A DNA stretch of 64,000 nt from Burkholderia diffusa (GTDB lineage Bacteria > Pseudomonadota > Gammaproteobacteria > Burkholderiales > Burkholderiaceae), in assembly GCF_001718315.1 (NCBI RefSeq), contig NZ_CP013363.1, positions 1,302,001 through 1,366,000 on the forward strand, written 5' to 3'. A model generated the notes under the pieces. That model was given only the letters and a program-made list of their open reading frames with translations. It did no database searches and was not told where the DNA came from. Position numbers and translations under genes: made by a program. This document shows, piece after piece, positions 52,606 to 61,601 of the stretch. Every line of letters starts with the position of its first letter. The first letter of the stretch is position 1.

Positions 52606-53655
52606 TCAATCGGGGAACACCACGCGCAGCGTGTCGCTCGCGGGCCGCGCGCAGCAGGCAAGCGTCCAGCCGGCCGCGATCTCGTCGTCGTCGAGCACGT
52701 GGTTGCCGTCGAGGGCTACCGCCCCGCGTTCGACACGGCACATGCACGCACCGCACTGCCCCATCCGGCAGGAATTCGGCGCCGGCAGACCGGCGCGCAG
52801 CATCGCGTCGAGCAGCGTTTCGCAGGGTGCGCTGTCGAACGCGAACGTCTCGCCGTCGAGCACCGTCTCGATTGCCGCGCCGTCGCCGGAGCCGGCCGCA
52901 GAGGCCGCAGGGGCCGATACAGCCGCATCGGCCCGCGCCGGTGCATCGGGCAGCGACGCGAAGCGCTCGACGTGCACGCGCGCACGCGGCAGCCCGAGGC
53001 CGAGCATCGCGGCGAGCGCGTTCTCCATGAACATCGCCGGCCCGCAAATGAACGTTTCCTGCTGGCTGAACGGCCGCGCGAGTTCCTCGAGATGCCGCTG
53101 GTGCGGCACGCCCTGCACGCTGTCGAGCCAGTGGATCACGCGCAGGCGGCCCGGATGGCGCTGCGCGAGCTGCTGCAGTTCGTCGCGGAAGATCACCGAG
53201 CGCTCGTCGCGGTTCGCATAGATCAGCGTCAGCATCCCGCGGCCGTGCACGAGCGCCGACTTCAGGATCGACAGCACCGGCGTGATGCCGCTGCCGCCCG
53301 CCAACAGCAGCAGGTCGCCGTCGAGCGTGCGCGGCGTGAAGACGCCGGCCGGCGGCAGCACGTCGAGCCCATCGCCCGCGCGGATGCGGTCGCACAGCCA
53401 GTTCGACGCGCGACCGTCGCGCACGCGCTTGACGGTGATCTTCGGCGCCGCGTCGATGCCCGGCGCGCTCGACAGCGAGTAGCAGCGCGCGACGGTCGCG
53501 TCGGCGCACGGCACGTTCAGCGTCAGGAACTGGCCGGGCCGATACGCGAACGCATCGCGCAACGCGGCGGGCACGTCGAACACGAACGAGCATGCGTCGT
53601 CGCTTTCGGCGATGACGTCGGCAACGGTCAGCCGGTGAAAACGGGAATCGCTCAT
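52606..53655 (-). CDS. kshB: 3-ketosteroid 9-alpha-hydroxylase reductase (KshB)
   Basis: 349-residue three-domain reductase. The FAD domain has YRPGQFLTLNVP and RCYSLSSAP (residues about 43-66). The NAD domain has LLLLAGGSGITPVLSILKSA and ETFICGPAMFMENALAAML. A C-terminal plant-type 2Fe-2S ferredoxin domain has CRMGQCGACMCRV and a final Cys in WTLACCARPA. An Ala-rich linker joins the last two domains. It passes electrons from NADH to the Rieske oxygenase KshA. Only one such gene is present for two KshA-type oxygenases. It is related to Hmp/PaaK reductases, but context favours KshB. Confidence 0.92.
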   Translation of the reverse strand: MSDSRFHRLTVADVIAESDDACSFVFDVPAALRDAFAYRPGQFLTLNVPCADATVARCYSLSSAPGIDAAPKITVKRVRDGRASNWLCDRIRAGDGLDVLPPAGVFTPRTLDGDLLLLAGGSGITPVLSILKSALVHGRGMLTLIYANRDERSVIFRDELQQLAQRHPGRLRVIHWLDSVQGVPHQRHLEELARPFSQQETFICGPAMFMENALAAMLGLGLPRARVHVERFASLPDAPARADAAVSAPAASAAGSGDGAAIETVLDGETFAFDSAPCETLLDAMLRAGLPAPNSCRMGQCGACMCRVERGAVALDGNHVLDDDEIAAGWTLACCARPASDTLRVVFPD

Positions 53656-53665
53656 CGCCCGCTCC

Positions 53666-53836
53666 TCATGGCGTATCGGCCGCACAGCCCCGCGCCGGGT
53701 TCGACGCGAGCGCCGGCGCGATGCATGCGAACGCGTTGAGCATCTGCGTCGCCGCAGCACCGATCAACGGCACGAGCGCTCGCATGATCGTTGTGTCCGC
53801 ACCGTTCGCGATATTGCGGTTCAGTCTGCGTGTCAT
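53666..53836 (-). CDS. Possible small ORF between hsaB and kshB
   Basis: 56 codons from ATG 53836 with AGGA nine bases upstream. The peptide has a basic start (MTRRLNRNIAN), a hydrophobic centre (MRALVPLIGAAATQMLNAFA) and a short tail with two Cys. No family was recognised. It fits the hsaB-kshB gap exactly, 39 bp after hsaB and 10 bp before kshB, so it may be a small membrane protein of the operon or a chance frame. Confidence 0.4.
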   Translation of the reverse strand: MTRRLNRNIANGADTTIMRALVPLIGAAATQMLNAFACIAPALASNPARGCAADTP

Positions 53837-53875
53837 GAGTGGTTCCTTTCCGACGCGATGAAACACGCACCGCAA

Positions 53876-54397
53876 TCACGCGGCCGCGCGGCTCGCGGGC
53901 GCGCCAGGCGTCGTATACGCACCGTCGAGATAGACGAGCGGATCGACGTCGCCGCTCATCAGCACTTCGCGGATTCGCCCGATGAACACCGTATGCGTGC
54001 CGTATTCGAAACGGCCGTCCTGCTCGCACACGAGGCTCGCCTGCGAATCGTTCAGATACGGGACGCCCAGCGGCGACGTGCGCCACTCGCCGGTCGTGAA
54101 GCGCGCTTCGCCCTTCAGGCGGCCGCTGCAGTCGATCGCGATGCCTTCGTGGCGCGCCGACAGCACGTTCACGCAGAACGGCGCGCCCGCATCGAGCGGC
54201 GGATACAGCGACGCATTGCGGTTGATGCAGATCAGCAGCGAAGGCGGATCGGTCGACAGCGAATCGACCGCCGTCGCGGACATCGAGTAGCGCCGGCCGT
54301 CGTGCGCGCTGCTGATGACCGTGACGGAGCGCGCGAGACGGCGCATCGCGAGCAACATGTCGGTGCGCAGCGGATGGGTAGTGAGATCGCTCATCAT
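53876..54397 (-). CDS. hsaB: Flavin reductase of 3-HSA hydroxylase (HsaB)
   Basis: 173-residue flavin reductase-like protein (FMN-binding split barrel). It has MRRLARSVTVISSAHDGRRY, MSATAVDSLSTDPPSLLICI, NRNASLYPPLDAGAPFCVNV and YGTHTVFIGRIREV. It supplies reduced flavin to HsaA. The ATG at 54397 overlaps the kstD stop by 4 bp. HsaA is two genes upstream in the same operon, which supports the assignment. Confidence 0.9.
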   Translation of the reverse strand: MMSDLTTHPLRTDMLLAMRRLARSVTVISSAHDGRRYSMSATAVDSLSTDPPSLLICINRNASLYPPLDAGAPFCVNVLSARHEGIAIDCSGRLKGEARFTTGEWRTSPLGVPYLNDSQASLVCEQDGRFEYGTHTVFIGRIREVLMSGDVDPLVYLDGAYTTPGAPASRAAA

Positions 54398-56151
54398 TGG
54401 ACTCCGTCAAGTTCAGTCGTGGACGGCCGGTCCGACCGGCCGCCGGCGTCGGCCGCCTGCGCGGCCAGGTGGTCGGCGGCGATGAACCCGAAGGTCATCG
54501 CCGGACCAAGCGTCGAGCCCGCGCCGGGGTAGCTCGCGCCCATCACCGATGCACTGGTGTTGCCGATCGCATACAGGCCGTCGATCGGCGCGCCGTCGGC
54601 GCGCAGCACGCGCGCGTGCGCGTCGGTGACGAGGCCGCCCTTCGTGCCGATGTCGCCCGCATCGATTCGCACTGCGTAGAATGGGGCCTCGTCGAGCGGC
54701 CCGAGGCACGGGTTCGGCTGGTTCGTCGGATCGCCGTAGTACGTGTCGAACAGGTTGTCGCCCTTGCCGAACGCTTCGTCGATACCGGTTGCCGCGTAAC
54801 GCGCCATGTCGCGCAGCGTGTCGTGCAGCCCCGCCGCATCGACACCGATGCGTGCGGCGAGCGCATCGATCGTGTCGGCCTTCACGAGCACGTCGCGAAA
54901 TGCATCGGGAATGCGCGAGTCGGGCATCATCGACGCCGGCATGATCGGCCCGCACGGATACTTGCGGCGAAAGCGCGCGTCGAACACCATCCACGCCGGC
55001 ACGCACGCGCCGGTGCGTGCATGGTCGCGGTACATCGCCGGCACAAATTCGGAATACGGCGCGGCTTCGTTGACGAAGCGCCGGCCGAGTCCGTTGACGA
55101 TCACGCAGCCCGGCAGGTTGCGCTCGACGAACAGCGCGCGCTGCTTCTCCTCGCCCGCGACGCCGACCGTCGGCGCGCCCCATACGTGTTCCATCAGCGC
55201 GAGCGCACCGCCGAGCCGATGGCCTTCGGCGATCGCGTCGCCGGTGTTGGCCGGCGGCGTCGCGCTCCATCGCATCTGCGTCGGGTGCGGCAGATAGCGT
55301 TCGCGCATCGGCTGGTTGCGCTCGAAACCGCCCGCGCCGAGGATCACGCCGCGCCGCGCGACGATCGTCACCGGCTGCCCGAAGCGCTGCGCGCGCACGC
55401 CCGTCACGCGGCCGTCCATGTCGAGCAGGTCGCGCATCGGCGTGTCGAGCCAGACGGGCACGTTGCGCTCGAGCAGCGCGCGGCGCAGCCCGCCGATCAA
55501 CGCGTTGCCGAGCGTCAGGCGCCGGTCGCGCCGCGTGCGGCGGCGCACGCCGAAATCGAGCCAGTAGCGGCCGAACTGCGCGATCGCGAGCTTCATGAAG
55601 CCCGGCCCGCGCGAGAACAGCGTGTGCGCCTCCTTCGACGTCACGGCCACGCGACCGCCGATCAGCGTGCCGGGCGACGGCGGACGCAGCCGGTCGAGCT
55701 CGTCGCCGAGCAGCGCACCGTCGAACGGCAGCGGATCGAGCGCGCGATAGCCCGGCATCGCGCCCGGCAGCTTCTGGAAATAGTCCGCGTACTTCGGCAG
55801 CGCCTGGTAGCGCACCGGCGTCTTCGTTTCGAGGTAACGCAACATCTCGGGCGCCTGGTCGAGATACGCGTCGAGCCGCTCGCGTGACGATGCGCCGGCC
55901 GTGCAGGCGTCGAGATAGCGGCGCGCGGCCTCGCGCGTATCGGTCGCGCCGAGTTCCGCGATATGGTGATTGCACGGTATCCAGATGCCGCCGCCGGAGA
56001 CCGCCGACGTGCCGCCGTACAGCGCCGTCTTCTCGATCACGACGACGGACAGCCCGCGGTCGGCCGCGCGGCATGCCGCGAGCAGCGCGCCCGCGCCCGA
56101 GCCGACGACCACGACGTCGAACACGTATTGCTGCGCTTGCGTGTCGTTCAT
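54394..56151 (-). CDS. kstD: 3-ketosteroid dehydrogenase (KstD, delta-1 type likely)
   Basis: 585-residue FAD-dependent 3-oxosteroid dehydrogenase. The N-terminus holds the FAD motif DVVVVGSGAGALLAACRAAD and YGGTSAVSGGGIWIP. The C-terminal signature APFYAVRIDAGDIGTKGGLV carries the conserved Tyr/Gly of the active site, followed by GLYAIGNTSASVMGASYPGA and GSTLGPAMTFGFIAADHLA. It introduces the delta-1 double bond into ring A, after which KshAB triggers ring-B opening. A delta-4(5-alpha) dehydrogenase (TesI type) is the main alternative, since the two share this fold. It lies 10 bp after hsaA and is coupled to hsaB. Confidence 0.9.
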   Translation of the reverse strand: MNDTQAQQYVFDVVVVGSGAGALLAACRAADRGLSVVVIEKTALYGGTSAVSGGGIWIPCNHHIAELGATDTREAARRYLDACTAGASSRERLDAYLDQAPEMLRYLETKTPVRYQALPKYADYFQKLPGAMPGYRALDPLPFDGALLGDELDRLRPPSPGTLIGGRVAVTSKEAHTLFSRGPGFMKLAIAQFGRYWLDFGVRRRTRRDRRLTLGNALIGGLRRALLERNVPVWLDTPMRDLLDMDGRVTGVRAQRFGQPVTIVARRGVILGAGGFERNQPMRERYLPHPTQMRWSATPPANTGDAIAEGHRLGGALALMEHVWGAPTVGVAGEEKQRALFVERNLPGCVIVNGLGRRFVNEAAPYSEFVPAMYRDHARTGACVPAWMVFDARFRRKYPCGPIMPASMMPDSRIPDAFRDVLVKADTIDALAARIGVDAAGLHDTLRDMARYAATGIDEAFGKGDNLFDTYYGDPTNQPNPCLGPLDEAPFYAVRIDAGDIGTKGGLVTDAHARVLRADGAPIDGLYAIGNTSASVMGASYPGAGSTLGPAMTFGFIAADHLAAQAADAGGRSDRPSTTELDGVQ

Positions 56152-56161
56152 CGCGGCCTCG

Positions 56162-57355
56162 TCAGATGAAGTAGTCGGTGTTCTCGCGGCCGAGCATCAC
56201 GGCGCCGAGGTTCTGGCCGAAACGGTCCACGTTGTTCGCGTAGTGCGCGCGGGCCGCGTGCAGATCGAGGAAGCGTCGCACCAGCGGATTGCGGTGATAG
56301 ATGCCGTTGCCGCCCGCGTAGCGCAGCAGCGCGTTCGCAGCCTGCGCGCAGCGCTCGGCGACCTGCGCGGACTGATAGCGGAAATGCACGCGGCGCTCGA
56401 TCGACACGGCCGGGCCGCCCGTCACCGACGCCATCAGTTCCGCGAAATTGCGCTTGAGCAGCACCTTCATCTCGTCGATCGCGACGGCCGCGTTCGCACA
56501 CGCGTTCTGCGCCCCCGGATCGTCGGTCGTCTTCGCGCCGCTGTTGGCCGACACGCGCGTGGCGGCATAGCCGGTGAAATCGTCGAGCGCGCCCTGCAGC
56601 GCGCCGATGCACGACGTGCACACCGCGCGCACGAAGATCTGGGCGAACGGCAGCTTGAACAGCGGCGCGTCGTTGACGGCCAGGCCCGGGCTCGTGCCCA
56701 TCATCCCGTCGAGCGCCTTGTGCGTGCGGTACGCGGGCACGAATACGTCGTCGACGACGATGTCGTGGCTACCGGTCGCGCGCAGGCCGAGCACGTCCCA
56801 GTCCTGCTGGATCCGGTAATCGGATTTCGGCAGCAGGAACGTGCGGTATTCCGGCGGCTGGCCGGCAACGGCTGCCGGCACCAGCGCGCCGAGGAACACC
56901 CAGTCGCACAGTTCGCTGCCGCTCGAGAACTTCCAGTGGCCTGCCAGCCGGAAGCCGCCTTCGACCGGCGTCACGCGACCGACCGGCATGTAGGTCGACG
57001 CGATCAGCGTCGCGGGGTCCTTGCCCCATACGTCCTGCTGCGCGCGTTCGTCGAACAGCGCGAGCTGCCAGTTGTGCACGCCGACGACGCCGTACACCCA
57101 TGCCGTCGACATGCAGCCGCGCGCGAGCGCCATCTGGATGTCGAAGAAGGCCTGCGGATCGAGCTCGTAGCCGCCGTAGCGCTTCGGCTGCAGCACCTTG
57201 AAGAAGCCGGCGGCCTGCATGTCGGCGATTGTCTCGGCCGGGATGCGGCCCTGCGCGTCCGCCTGCGCGGCGCGGCCGGCAAGCGTCGGCGCCAGCGCCT
57301 CGGCCCGGGCGATCAGGGTGGCGGCCAGTGCGTTCGAATCGTTGTCGCGGTGCAC
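56162..57355 (-). CDS. hsaA: 3-HSA hydroxylase, oxygenase component (HsaA)
   Basis: 397-residue flavin-dependent monooxygenase of the acyl-CoA dehydrogenase fold, group D, starting at GTG 57355 with AGGAGA seven bases upstream. Segments include LQPKRYGGYELDPQAFFDIQ, GCMSTAWVYGVVGVHNWQLA, GHWKFSSGSELCDWVFLGAL, LGLRATGSHDIVVDDVFVPA and the C-terminal GRENTDYFI. These match HsaA/TesA2. It hydroxylates the phenolic ring of 3-HSA to the catechol cleaved by HsaC, using flavin from HsaB. It lies 170 bp downstream of the luciferase-like gene and 10 bp before kstD. Confidence 0.93.
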   Translation of the reverse strand: MHRDNDSNALAATLIARAEALAPTLAGRAAQADAQGRIPAETIADMQAAGFFKVLQPKRYGGYELDPQAFFDIQMALARGCMSTAWVYGVVGVHNWQLALFDERAQQDVWGKDPATLIASTYMPVGRVTPVEGGFRLAGHWKFSSGSELCDWVFLGALVPAAVAGQPPEYRTFLLPKSDYRIQQDWDVLGLRATGSHDIVVDDVFVPAYRTHKALDGMMGTSPGLAVNDAPLFKLPFAQIFVRAVCTSCIGALQGALDDFTGYAATRVSANSGAKTTDDPGAQNACANAAVAIDEMKVLLKRNFAELMASVTGGPAVSIERRVHFRYQSAQVAERCAQAANALLRYAGGNGIYHRNPLVRRFLDLHAARAHYANNVDRFGQNLGAVMLGRENTDYFI

Positions 57356-57525
57356 GAATGTCTCCTGTGATACGGGGCGCGCGCGGCTGCGCTCACCCCG
57401 GTCTCTCTCCAAGTGGTTCGTCGCGGCCGGCGCCGCGAGCGAGGGCTCCTGCCGACGATGGTCGGGCTCGCGCGGCCGCGCCGCATCGTCCGAAGGGACG
57501 ACGGGCGCGGCGCGCCCGGCCCGCC

Positions 57526-58665
57526 TTATGCGCAGGCGCGCTCCTTCTCCTTGTTGAAGAACGGGATCACGTGCTCGCCGATGTTGCGGATCGTCTCCAT
57601 CTGCGCGTCGTGCGGCACCGTGCCCATCTGGCAGAGGAACAGCACTTCGTCGACGCCCGCTTCCTGCAGGCGGCCCACGTAGCCGATGCAGTCGTCCACC
57701 GTGCCGTACGCATGGTTCGGGTTCATCATCGCGAGCGCCGGATCGGCGAAGTTCACGACAACTTCCTCCGACGCGAAGCGCGAACGGATCACCATTTCGC
57801 CGGTGTCCGCCTGCACGAGGTCGTCGCCCCACTTCGCCGGGTCCGGACGCTCGCCGCCCGTGTACCAGTACGCGAGCGATTCCATGAAGTAGCGCTGGCC
57901 GCGGATGCCGATCTTGCGGGCCTTCTGGCCGTCGGCCATCACGACCGTCGGGCACAGCGCCGCGAGGTGCTGGGTCGGGCGGTAGCCGACCTGGTCCTCC
58001 GGCTTGCGGTTCGCCCATGCGTCGCGGTAGATCGCGTTCTTCTTCGCGACTTCGTCGGGGCCACCGAAGCCGAGCACCAGCGCGCCCATCCCGCGCTGGC
58101 CGGCACGCAGCAGCGCATCGGTGTTCGTGCAGGCGAGGTACATCGGCGGATGCGGATCCTGGAACGGCTTCGGGTGGATCGGACGCTTCGGAATCTTGAT
58201 GTACTTGCCGTCGTGCTCGATCTCGTCCTGCACGAACATCTTCGGCACCAGGTACATCGACTCGTCGATCATCGGCTGCAGTTCGTTGAGGTCGTAGCCG
58301 AACGCGCCCGCTTCCTGCTGGCTGCCGCCCTTGCCGACGCCGAAATGCACGCGGCCGCCCGACAGGATGTCGAGCAGCGCGACGCGCTCGGCGACCTTGA
58401 TCGGATGGTTCATTGCCGGCGGCAGGCACACGACGCCGTGACCGAGGCCGATGCGCGTCGTGCGGCCGGCCAGGTACGCAAGGAAGGTTTCCGGCGCGCT
58501 CATGTGCGCATAGTTGGTCAGCGACGTGTGCTCCACGCACCAGATCGTGTCGAAACCGACCTGCTCGGCCAGCAGCGCCTGCTCGACCGTCTCCTTGAAC
58601 ACCCGATGGTCGCCCTCGCGCGATGCGTCGGTGGTCTGGGCTTCGTAGATGAGGGAAAACTTCAT
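57526..58665 (-). CDS. LLM-class flavin-dependent oxidoreductase
   Basis: 379-residue luciferase-like monooxygenase from ATG 58665 (MKFSLIYEAQTTD, GGAGACGCACGCA upstream). It has VGFDTIWCVEHTSLTNYAHM, LGHGVVCLPPAMNHPIKVAE, LLDILSGGRVHFGVGKGGSQ and IHPKPFQDPHPPMYLACTNT, all typical of the bacterial-luciferase family. It heads the hsaA-kstD-hsaB-kshB-fadD3 operon. Members include FMN monooxygenases and Baeyer-Villiger-type enzymes. A steroid hydroxylation or keto-oxidation step is possible but none of the known 9,10-seco steps requires it. Confidence 0.88.
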   Translation of the reverse strand: MKFSLIYEAQTTDASREGDHRVFKETVEQALLAEQVGFDTIWCVEHTSLTNYAHMSAPETFLAYLAGRTTRIGLGHGVVCLPPAMNHPIKVAERVALLDILSGGRVHFGVGKGGSQQEAGAFGYDLNELQPMIDESMYLVPKMFVQDEIEHDGKYIKIPKRPIHPKPFQDPHPPMYLACTNTDALLRAGQRGMGALVLGFGGPDEVAKKNAIYRDAWANRKPEDQVGYRPTQHLAALCPTVVMADGQKARKIGIRGQRYFMESLAYWYTGGERPDPAKWGDDLVQADTGEMVIRSRFASEEVVVNFADPALAMMNPNHAYGTVDDCIGYVGRLQEAGVDEVLFLCQMGTVPHDAQMETIRNIGEHVIPFFNKEKERACA

Positions 58666-58924
58666 TGCGTGCGTCTCCATGTATGTTGGACGAGTCGGGG
58701 TCGTGCAGCCGCCCGCACGATACGGACGAATAGCGACGGTCCACGGATGGGAGTGTCGGCGCGCGGGCGTGCCCGGGCATCGTCTGTTTGGAGTAACGGC
58801 GTGCACGCGGGGACAGAGGGGTTTCACCGTCATCCGAACAGACTGCGTCGCGGCCGGCACCGCGCGCTAGCATCGAACGACGGCGCGGTGCGGGCCGTAC
58901 ACATCACGACGAGGGAGAGAGGGA
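58666..58924. promoter_or_regulatory. Divergent intergenic region, LLM-hsaA operon / VOC gene
   Basis: 259 bp without a gene. It should carry the promoter of the hsaA operon on the minus strand. The word CATCGTCTGTT at 58778-58788 also occurs upstream of hsaC. The VOC gene has GGGAGAGAGGGA before its ATG. Confidence 0.45.
58778..58788 (-). promoter_or_regulatory. Shared 11-base word upstream of the hsaA operon
   Basis: AACAGACGATG on the minus strand, 113 bases upstream of the LLM start, identical to the word upstream of hsaC (44124-44134). Flanking bases (TCCA versus TCCC) are also similar. Confidence 0.3.
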
Positions 58925-59275
58925 ATGAAGGTATCGATGCTGCTGTACCCGGTCGAGGACATCGACACGGCCTTGCCGCTGTTCGTCGACGGGCTGGGCC
59001 TGAACGTGAAGTTCCGCGACGGCGACCGCTATTGCGCACTCGACGGCGGCCCGCTGACGATCGCGCTGGTGGCCGGCGACGAGCAGATCGTCGAACGCGC
59101 GGCGCTCACGCTGCGCGTGGACGAGGACGACGACCTTTACGCGGCGATGGCGCGGGTCGTGAAGGCTGGTGCGTCGGTGCGCGTGCCGGTGCAGGCCGGG
59201 CCGCACGAATACCGCGCGGTGCTGGAGGACCGGAACGGCGCGCTGCTGGTGATTTCGCAGAAACGCGCGGCGTGA
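58925..59275 (+). CDS. VOC/glyoxalase family protein
   Basis: 116-residue protein of the vicinal-oxygen-chelate fold. It has MKVSMLLYPVEDIDTALPLF, DGLGLNVKFRDGDRY, then a beta-strand repeat (LRVDEDDDLYAAMARVVKAG) and the end PHEYRAVLEDRNGALLVISQ. A single betaalphabetabetabeta domain pair is present. It is divergent from the hsaA operon. VOC proteins include glyoxalases, dioxygenases and isomerases. This one is too short for an extradiol dioxygenase. The role is unknown. Confidence 0.85.
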   Translation: MKVSMLLYPVEDIDTALPLFVDGLGLNVKFRDGDRYCALDGGPLTIALVAGDEQIVERAALTLRVDEDDDLYAAMARVVKAGASVRVPVQAGPHEYRAVLEDRNGALLVISQKRAA

Positions 59276-59555
59276 CGCGGCCACGCGCGGCGCGCATGCC
59301 GCGCGATCAGACCAGCGGGAACCGGGCCGGATGCCGCTGGAACGGGCGGTGTCGGTAACGCGCCGGACGGGATCGAGCCCCCGCACCGTCATCGGCAGTT
59401 TCGATGACGGCAAATGCCCACAGGCAGCTTCCCGATGGCCGCCGGAATCGGTACCATCGAACGCTTGTAGACCGGCCGTGCGCCGGCGCGAGCCTGCCGG
59501 GCCATGTCGCCCGTCACGTCGCCACCGCGCCGGTCGCCGCACTTCCCGTTTCGTC

Positions 59556-60944
59556 ATGTCCCGCGAACCCTCACACTCCGCGCTGCTGTGGATCGTCGCC
59601 GCCGCGTTCTTCATGCAGTCGCTCGACACGACGATCGTCAATACCGCGCTGCCGTCGATCGCGCAAAGCCTGCATGCGTCGCCGCTCGCGATGCAGCCGG
59701 TCGTGGTCGTCTACACGCTGACGATGGCGATGCTCACGCCGGCGTCCGGCTGGCTCGCCGACCGGTTCGGCACGCGCCGCGTGTTCTCGCTCGCGATCCT
59801 GGTGTTCTCGCTCGCGTCGATCGGCTGCGCGGCGTCGCACACGCTCGGCCAGCTCGTCGTCGCGCGCGCCGTGCAGGGTATCGGCGGCTCGATGCTGCTG
59901 CCGATCGGGCGCCTCGCGGTGTTGCGCCGCGTGCCGGGCGAACGGTACGTCGCGGCGATCGCTTTCGTGTCGATCGCCGGGCAGCTCGGCCCGATCGTCG
60001 GGCCAACGCTCGGTGGCTGGCTCACGCAGGCGATTTCCTGGCACTGGGTGTTCATCGTCAATGTGCCGGTCGGCGTGGTGGGTTTCATCGCGGTGCAGCG
60101 CTTCCTGCCGCACGATCAGGCGATGCAGCCGCCGCCGTTCGACTTCGTCGGCTGCGCGCTGCTGTCGGTGGCGATGATCGCGCTGTCGCTCGCGATCGAT
60201 CCGCCTATGCCCGCGCACCGCACCGGCTGGGCGATCGGGCTCGCCGTGCTGGGCATCGCAAGCGCGCTCGCGTACCTGCCCCATGCACGGCGCCGCGCGC
60301 AGCCGCTGTTCCGGCTCGGGTTGTTCCGCGAGCCGAACTTCGGTTCGGGGCTGCTCGGCAACCTGCTGTGCCGCATCGGCACGAGCGCGGTGCCGTTCAT
60401 GCTGCCGCTGCTGATGCAGGTGCAGCTCGGTTATACGCCGCTGCAGTCGGGGATGATGATGCTGCCGGCCGCGATCGCCGGCGTGATCGCGAAGCGCTGG
60501 ATCGCGCCGCTCGCGAAACGCTTCGGCTATGCGACGTTCCTGGTCGTGAACACGGGGATAGTCGGCTGCGCGATCGCGGGGTTCGCGCTGGTTTCGGCAC
60601 GGCCCGCGCCGGCGTTGGAGATTGCGTTGCTGATCGTATTCGGCGCCGCGAACTCGATGCAGTTCGCCGCGATGAACGCCGTGACGCTGAAGGGGCTCTC
60701 GCACGCCGACGCCGGCAGCGGCAACAGCCTGTTTACGATGATGCAGATGCTGGCGATGGGGCTCGGCGTGTCGATCGGCGGCGGGCTGGTGAACCTGTTC
60801 GCCGCGTATTGGGGCTCGATGGCGAAAGGCTTCGTGCTGTCGTTCGTCTGCATGGGCTCGGTCACGCTGCTGTCGTCCATCGTGTTCCGGCGGATCGACA
60901 CCGCCGTCCGGCCGAGGCCGGTCGCGCCGCGGCCGTCCGCGTAA
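59556..60944 (+). CDS. MFS transporter, DHA2 (MdtD-like) family
   Basis: 462-residue drug:proton antiporter family protein from ATG 59556; upstream codons are open but not membrane-like. It has FFMQSLDTTIVNTALPSIAQ (helix 1 signature), LTPASGWLADRFGTRRVFSL (motif A), VARAVQGIGGSMLLPIGRLA and IVGPTLGGWLTQAISWHWVF (motif C). It resembles MdtD/HsrA-type exporters. It has the same length as the MFS protein at 19705-21093 and, like it, neighbours a LuxR paralogue. Efflux of steroid intermediates is a possibility. Confidence 0.92.
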   Translation: MSREPSHSALLWIVAAAFFMQSLDTTIVNTALPSIAQSLHASPLAMQPVVVVYTLTMAMLTPASGWLADRFGTRRVFSLAILVFSLASIGCAASHTLGQLVVARAVQGIGGSMLLPIGRLAVLRRVPGERYVAAIAFVSIAGQLGPIVGPTLGGWLTQAISWHWVFIVNVPVGVVGFIAVQRFLPHDQAMQPPPFDFVGCALLSVAMIALSLAIDPPMPAHRTGWAIGLAVLGIASALAYLPHARRRAQPLFRLGLFREPNFGSGLLGNLLCRIGTSAVPFMLPLLMQVQLGYTPLQSGMMMLPAAIAGVIAKRWIAPLAKRFGYATFLVVNTGIVGCAIAGFALVSARPAPALEIALLIVFGAANSMQFAAMNAVTLKGLSHADAGSGNSLFTMMQMLAMGLGVSIGGGLVNLFAAYWGSMAKGFVLSFVCMGSVTLLSSIVFRRIDTAVRPRPVAPRPSA

Positions 60945-60968
60945 GCGACGCCGCGGGCGCGCGCGCCG

Positions 60969-61367
60969 TCAGTTCACCTGGCGGCGCTCGACGACACGCT
61001 TGAGCACCCAGCGGATCGACGACCCGTCGGCCGGCGGCTGCGCGACACGATATTCGTCGACTTCCAGCACGTATTGATAGCCCGGCTGGTACGCAAAGCC
61101 TTCGATGCCCGCGTACCACAGGCGCCACGGCTCGGCCGGGCTGCCGCGCACCTGCAGGCACTCCATCGACGCGACGCCCGTGCAGCGCGCCGCCTGCGGC
61201 GCGACATAAACCGTCCTGGCCACCGGCCGGCCATCGGCCGGACGAGCGGCGCGCTCGCTCGTGGCGTTCGTGTCGTTCGTTGCGGCCGCGTCGGTCTGGC
61301 ATCCGGCGAGCAACGTGCTGCCGACGATCACGGCCGTGCCGAGCAGCGTTCTGGTCTTGCGAATCAT
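60969..61367 (-). CDS. DUF4377 lipoprotein
   Basis: 132-residue lipoprotein from ATG 61367 (GAGGAACACCAG upstream). The signal MIRKTRTLLGTAVIVGSTLL ends with the lipobox LAGC. The DUF4377 domain follows: CTGVASMECLQVRGSPAEPW, RLWYAGIEGFAYQPGYQYVL and PADGSSIRWVLKRVVERRQV. It is convergent with the MFS gene (24 bp between stops). The function of DUF4377 is unknown; an envelope stress role is often supposed. Confidence 0.85.
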   Translation of the reverse strand: MIRKTRTLLGTAVIVGSTLLAGCQTDAAATNDTNATSERAARPADGRPVARTVYVAPQAARCTGVASMECLQVRGSPAEPWRLWYAGIEGFAYQPGYQYVLEVDEYRVAQPPADGSSIRWVLKRVVERRQVN

Positions 61368-61601
61368 CTGGTGTTCCTCGGGAAGCATTGACGGGCCGAT
61401 TAGACGAACAGCGTTTCGGGGAAGTTCACAAATTGCTTACATCGGGCGTGCCGCCACCCTCATTCGTGGGATGTCGCGCATGCGTCGGCACGCTACCGTA
61501 TTCCGGTGCAGGCCGCTGCGCGCCGCCGCCGGCGGTCCGCGCGCACGCACCAGCATGCCCGGCGCACCGCGACCCGGCGGCTGCAACAGGAGACAACCCC
61601 G

